Positions 4,988-6,791 of a DNA stretch of 6,791 nucleotides are shown here, piece by piece; within the stretch, counting starts at the first letter, position 1; each line of letters opens with the position of its first letter. The notes beneath the pieces are model-generated. The model saw only the letters and a program-made list of their open reading frames with translations. It searched no databases and was not told where the DNA came from. The translations under genes and the position numbers were made by a program. This DNA is from Deltaproteobacteria bacterium RIFCSPLOWO2_02_56_12 (GTDB lineage: Bacteria; Desulfobacterota; Binatia; UBA9968): positions 1 through 6,791 of the forward strand of contig MGRY01000134.1 in assembly GCA_001799045.1 (NCBI GenBank). The letters are read 5' to 3'.

Positions 4988-5048
4988 CATCTGATGGTCA
5001 GGACGATTTCGGAGTTCTCAATTGCCGTAAAAACCTGGAGGCTGGAAA

Positions 5049-6098
5049 ATGAAAAGATCTCATAGAAGGATATCCCCTGTTTTGGCGATCGTCCTTTCCG
5101 TCGCTCTTCTTATCATCTTAGGGCTGCAAGGTCGGGGCAGCGGCGCACCTACACGGGAACAGCCGCCCAAATCTGCTCCGTCCAAAGAGGTCCTGGTTCC
5201 CCTGAGGGTCGCCTATAGCGCGATCACCGTCAATCAGGCTATTCCCTGGATCGCTCACGATGCCGGCTTGTTCAAAAAAAATGGTTTGGATGTCCAGCTT
5301 ATCCATGCCAGCAGCATCACGGCCATGCAGGCCTTGTTGGCAGGTGAGGTGTCCATCGGGCAGTCGCTCACGGATGCGTGCGTGACTGCCAACTTAAATG
5401 GCGCGGATACCGTATTTATCGCCTCCATTCTCGACAAACCTCTCTATAGCTTCGTCGCCAATCCGAAGATCAAGACCCCGCAGGATCTCAAAGGGAAGAG
5501 AGTCGGGATCACGAGGTTTGGCAGCACGCCGGATGCCCTGACAAGAGCCTTGCTGAAGATGTGGGGCCTAGACCCCCTGACGGACGTCACCCTGGTTCAG
5601 CTTAACGAAATGGGGCTGCTGGTTAATGGTCTGGTCAACGAAGTGATCGATGCGGCGGCCATCTCGATTCCGAGCAACTTTAGGGCGAAGAATCTGGGTT
5701 TCGTCGAGCTTTTTGACCTGACCAGGATCAATCGGACCTACATCACAGGGGCCGTGGTTAGCACAAAACGCTTTATTGATCAGCGCAGGGATATCGCTAA
5801 ACGCTTCATGAAAGCGTACTTGGAAGGGATCAAGAAGTACCTCGATGATGAGGAGTTCAGCATTAGGGTTATCCAGAAATGGACGAGGATGAAGAATCGG
5901 GATGAAGTCAAAGATGCCTATGCTTTGCAAGCGAGGAATATACTGAAGATTCCGCGCACCCCTTTGGAAGGTGTCAAGACGATTCTGGATGGGCTGGAAA
6001 AAATCCCCGCAGCGAAGACGGCGGATCCGAGACGATTCATGGATATGAGTCTAATCGACGAGCTGGAAAAAGAGGGCTTTCTGAAGACGCTGTATTAA
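5049..6098 (+). CDS. ABC transporter substrate-binding protein, NMT1/SsuA (NitT/TauT) type
   Basis: The 349-residue product is a periplasmic type-2 binding protein of the NMT1/THI5-like, SsuA/TauA group. A Sec-type signal is visible: basic KRSHRR (2-7) and a hydrophobic core at about 10-26, with likely cleavage near 30-35. The mature part starts with PLRVAYSAITVNQAIPWIAH (51-70), the usual first strand and ligand loop, then AGLFKKNGLDVQL (72-84), LLAGEVSIGQ (96-105) and the domain-closing DLKGKRVGITRFGS (147-159). GGAGG at 5037-5041, seven bases upstream, supports the start. Relatives bind sulfonates, nitrate, thiamine precursors or aromatic acids; the ligand cannot be deduced. No permease or ATPase gene lies in the window, so it is either an orphan of an expanded family or partnered elsewhere. 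It converges with mpl. Confidence 0.93.
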   Translation: MKRSHRRISPVLAIVLSVALLIILGLQGRGSGAPTREQPPKSAPSKEVLVPLRVAYSAITVNQAIPWIAHDAGLFKKNGLDVQLIHASSITAMQALLAGEVSIGQSLTDACVTANLNGADTVFIASILDKPLYSFVANPKIKTPQDLKGKRVGITRFGSTPDALTRALLKMWGLDPLTDVTLVQLNEMGLLVNGLVNEVIDAAAISIPSNFRAKNLGFVELFDLTRINRTYITGAVVSTKRFIDQRRDIAKRFMKAYLEGIKKYLDDEEFSIRVIQKWTRMKNRDEVKDAYALQARNILKIPRTPLEGVKTILDGLEKIPAAKTADPRRFMDMSLIDELEKEGFLKTLY

Positions 6099-6160
6099 GA
6101 AGTAGGGAGAGACGTCGCCTCGAGTAAGTATTGAACGTACGCATCTATTCCGGACTTACC

Positions 6161-6791
6161 TCAGGAACCTTTAAGAGCCGACAATATTTTCTCCTGTACC
6201 CCGTCAAAGCCGCCGTTGGACATGACCAGGATGACATCGCCGGATTCGGCACTTGCAGTCACATAGGCGGGAATCTCGTTGGTCTTTTCAATAAGCGCAG
6301 CGCGGCTATCACCGGAGATCCGGTTGATTTCTCGCACCACCTCCTCGGCCGGGAGCCGTTCCTTTTCCGGGATCTTCTCGGGCTGATAGAGCCCCGCCAC
6401 AACCACCCGGTCCGCGCTCGACAGAGCCTGTGGAAACTCGCGCGCGAAAACCCGCCTCCTGCTGGTGTTGCTCCTGGGCTCGAAGATGGCCCAGAGCCTG
6501 CGCCCGGGGTAGGCCGCCCGCACCGCCGCGATCGTTTCCTTTATCGCAGTAGGATGATGGGCGAAGTCATCGATAACCGTTACTCCCCCAACCTCCCCTT
6601 TTACTTCCTGCCTGCGCTTGACTCCGGAAAAGGCTGCCAGCGTGTCTTTCAAGGCCGTTTGATCTATCCCCAACTCTCTGGCCGTGGCATAGACAGCCAG
6701 GGCATTGTTCACGTTGTGCCGGCCTATGAGCGAGATCTCCACGACCCCTTCGGAACTTCCCTTATAAAATGGTTCAAACAGGCTGCAACCC
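6161..6791 (-). CDS. mpl: UDP-MurNAc:L-Ala-gamma-D-Glu-meso-DAP ligase, C-terminal part (partial)
   Basis: The frame runs from the window edge leftward to a TGA at 6161-6163, giving about 209 residues of a family usually near 450. Mpl reattaches the murein tripeptide to UDP-MurNAc in the cytoplasm during cell-wall recycling. The visible part starts late in the ATPase domain (IGRHNVNNALA, about 22-32 of the visible residues) and includes the whole C-terminal Mur-ligase domain: DDFAHHPTAI at about 74-83, FEPRSNTSRR at about 103-112 and VMSNGGF at about 189-195. FAHHPTAI and FEPRSNT distinguish Mpl from MurC. A GTG at 6742-6740 lies within the ATPase domain and is not the start. The gene converges with the binding-protein gene, with 62 bases between stops and no clear terminator. 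Confidence 0.93.
   Translation of the reverse strand, partial: GCSLFEPFYKGSSEGVVEISLIGRHNVNNALAVYATARELGIDQTALKDTLAAFSGVKRRQEVKGEVGGVTVIDDFAHHPTAIKETIAAVRAAYPGRRLWAIFEPRSNTSRRRVFAREFPQALSSADRVVVAGLYQPEKIPEKERLPAEEVVREINRISGDSRAALIEKTNEIPAYVTASAESGDVILVMSNGGFDGVQEKILSALKGS

Noticed and set aside
6124..6159. GTAAGT/ACTTAC inverted repeat between the convergent binding-protein and mpl genes
   Set aside because: The stem is 6 bp with a 24-base loop, AT-rich and without a T-tract on either side, so it is not a credible terminator.
1..6791. CRISPR array, tRNA, rRNA or riboswitch
   Set aside because: I saw no regularly spaced repeats of CRISPR type, no tRNA-like cloverleaf with CCA end, and no conserved riboswitch core in the gaps.

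Overview
The window looks like ordinary chromosome of a free-living Gram-negative bacterium with an accessory flavour. A partial Mpl (murein-peptide recycling ligase) and a Sec-exported NMT1/SsuA-type binding protein point to a diderm. The gene mix (orphan NitT/TauT-like binding protein, GMC dehydrogenase with a subunit-3 partner, several VapBC modules, degenerate transposase) is what I would expect from a soil or subsurface lineage of the deltaproteobacterial/Binatota/Rokubacteria kind. That placement is a guess from gene content; no rRNA or other marker is present.

Layout. (1) 1-168: C-terminal remnant of a DDE transposase that runs into a perfect 16-bp tandem duplication and a small hairpin. 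(2) 165-341: AT-rich spacer with a degenerate direct repeat and a weak hairpin plus T-tract. (3) 342-909, minus strand: a Phd/YefM-type antitoxin and PIN-domain toxin (VapBC-1), overlapping by 14 nt. (4) 998-3122, minus strand: a two-gene operon for a GMC flavoprotein dehydrogenase and its gluconate-2-dehydrogenase subunit-3-like small partner, also overlapping by 14 nt. (5) 3328-4028, plus strand: a second, different VapBC module (VapBC-2) with a strong promoter and repeats around its -10 region. (6) 4049-4756, plus strand: a protein with two Rid/YjgF-like domains whose start is clouded by an A7 tract. (7) 4757-5048: spacer carrying a short frame that resembles the end of a carrier protein. 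(8) 5049-6098, plus strand: periplasmic substrate-binding protein. (9) 6161 to the window edge, minus strand: C-terminal part of mpl.

How the genes work together. Small subunit and flavoprotein should form one oxidoreductase; no cytochrome c electron acceptor is visible next to them, and the small subunit lacks an obvious Tat signal. Two unrelated toxin-antitoxin modules bracket this operon. In both modules the predicted -10 hexamer ends six bases before the antitoxin ATG and no Shine-Dalgarno is visible, so both may be translated from leaderless mRNAs. The Rid gene follows VapBC-2 closely on the same strand. The binding protein has no permease or ATPase here, and it converges with mpl. I found no convincing evidence for a wholly new system; the most useful leads are the leaderless toxin-antitoxin promoters, the Rid start/frameshift question and the make-up of the dehydrogenase.
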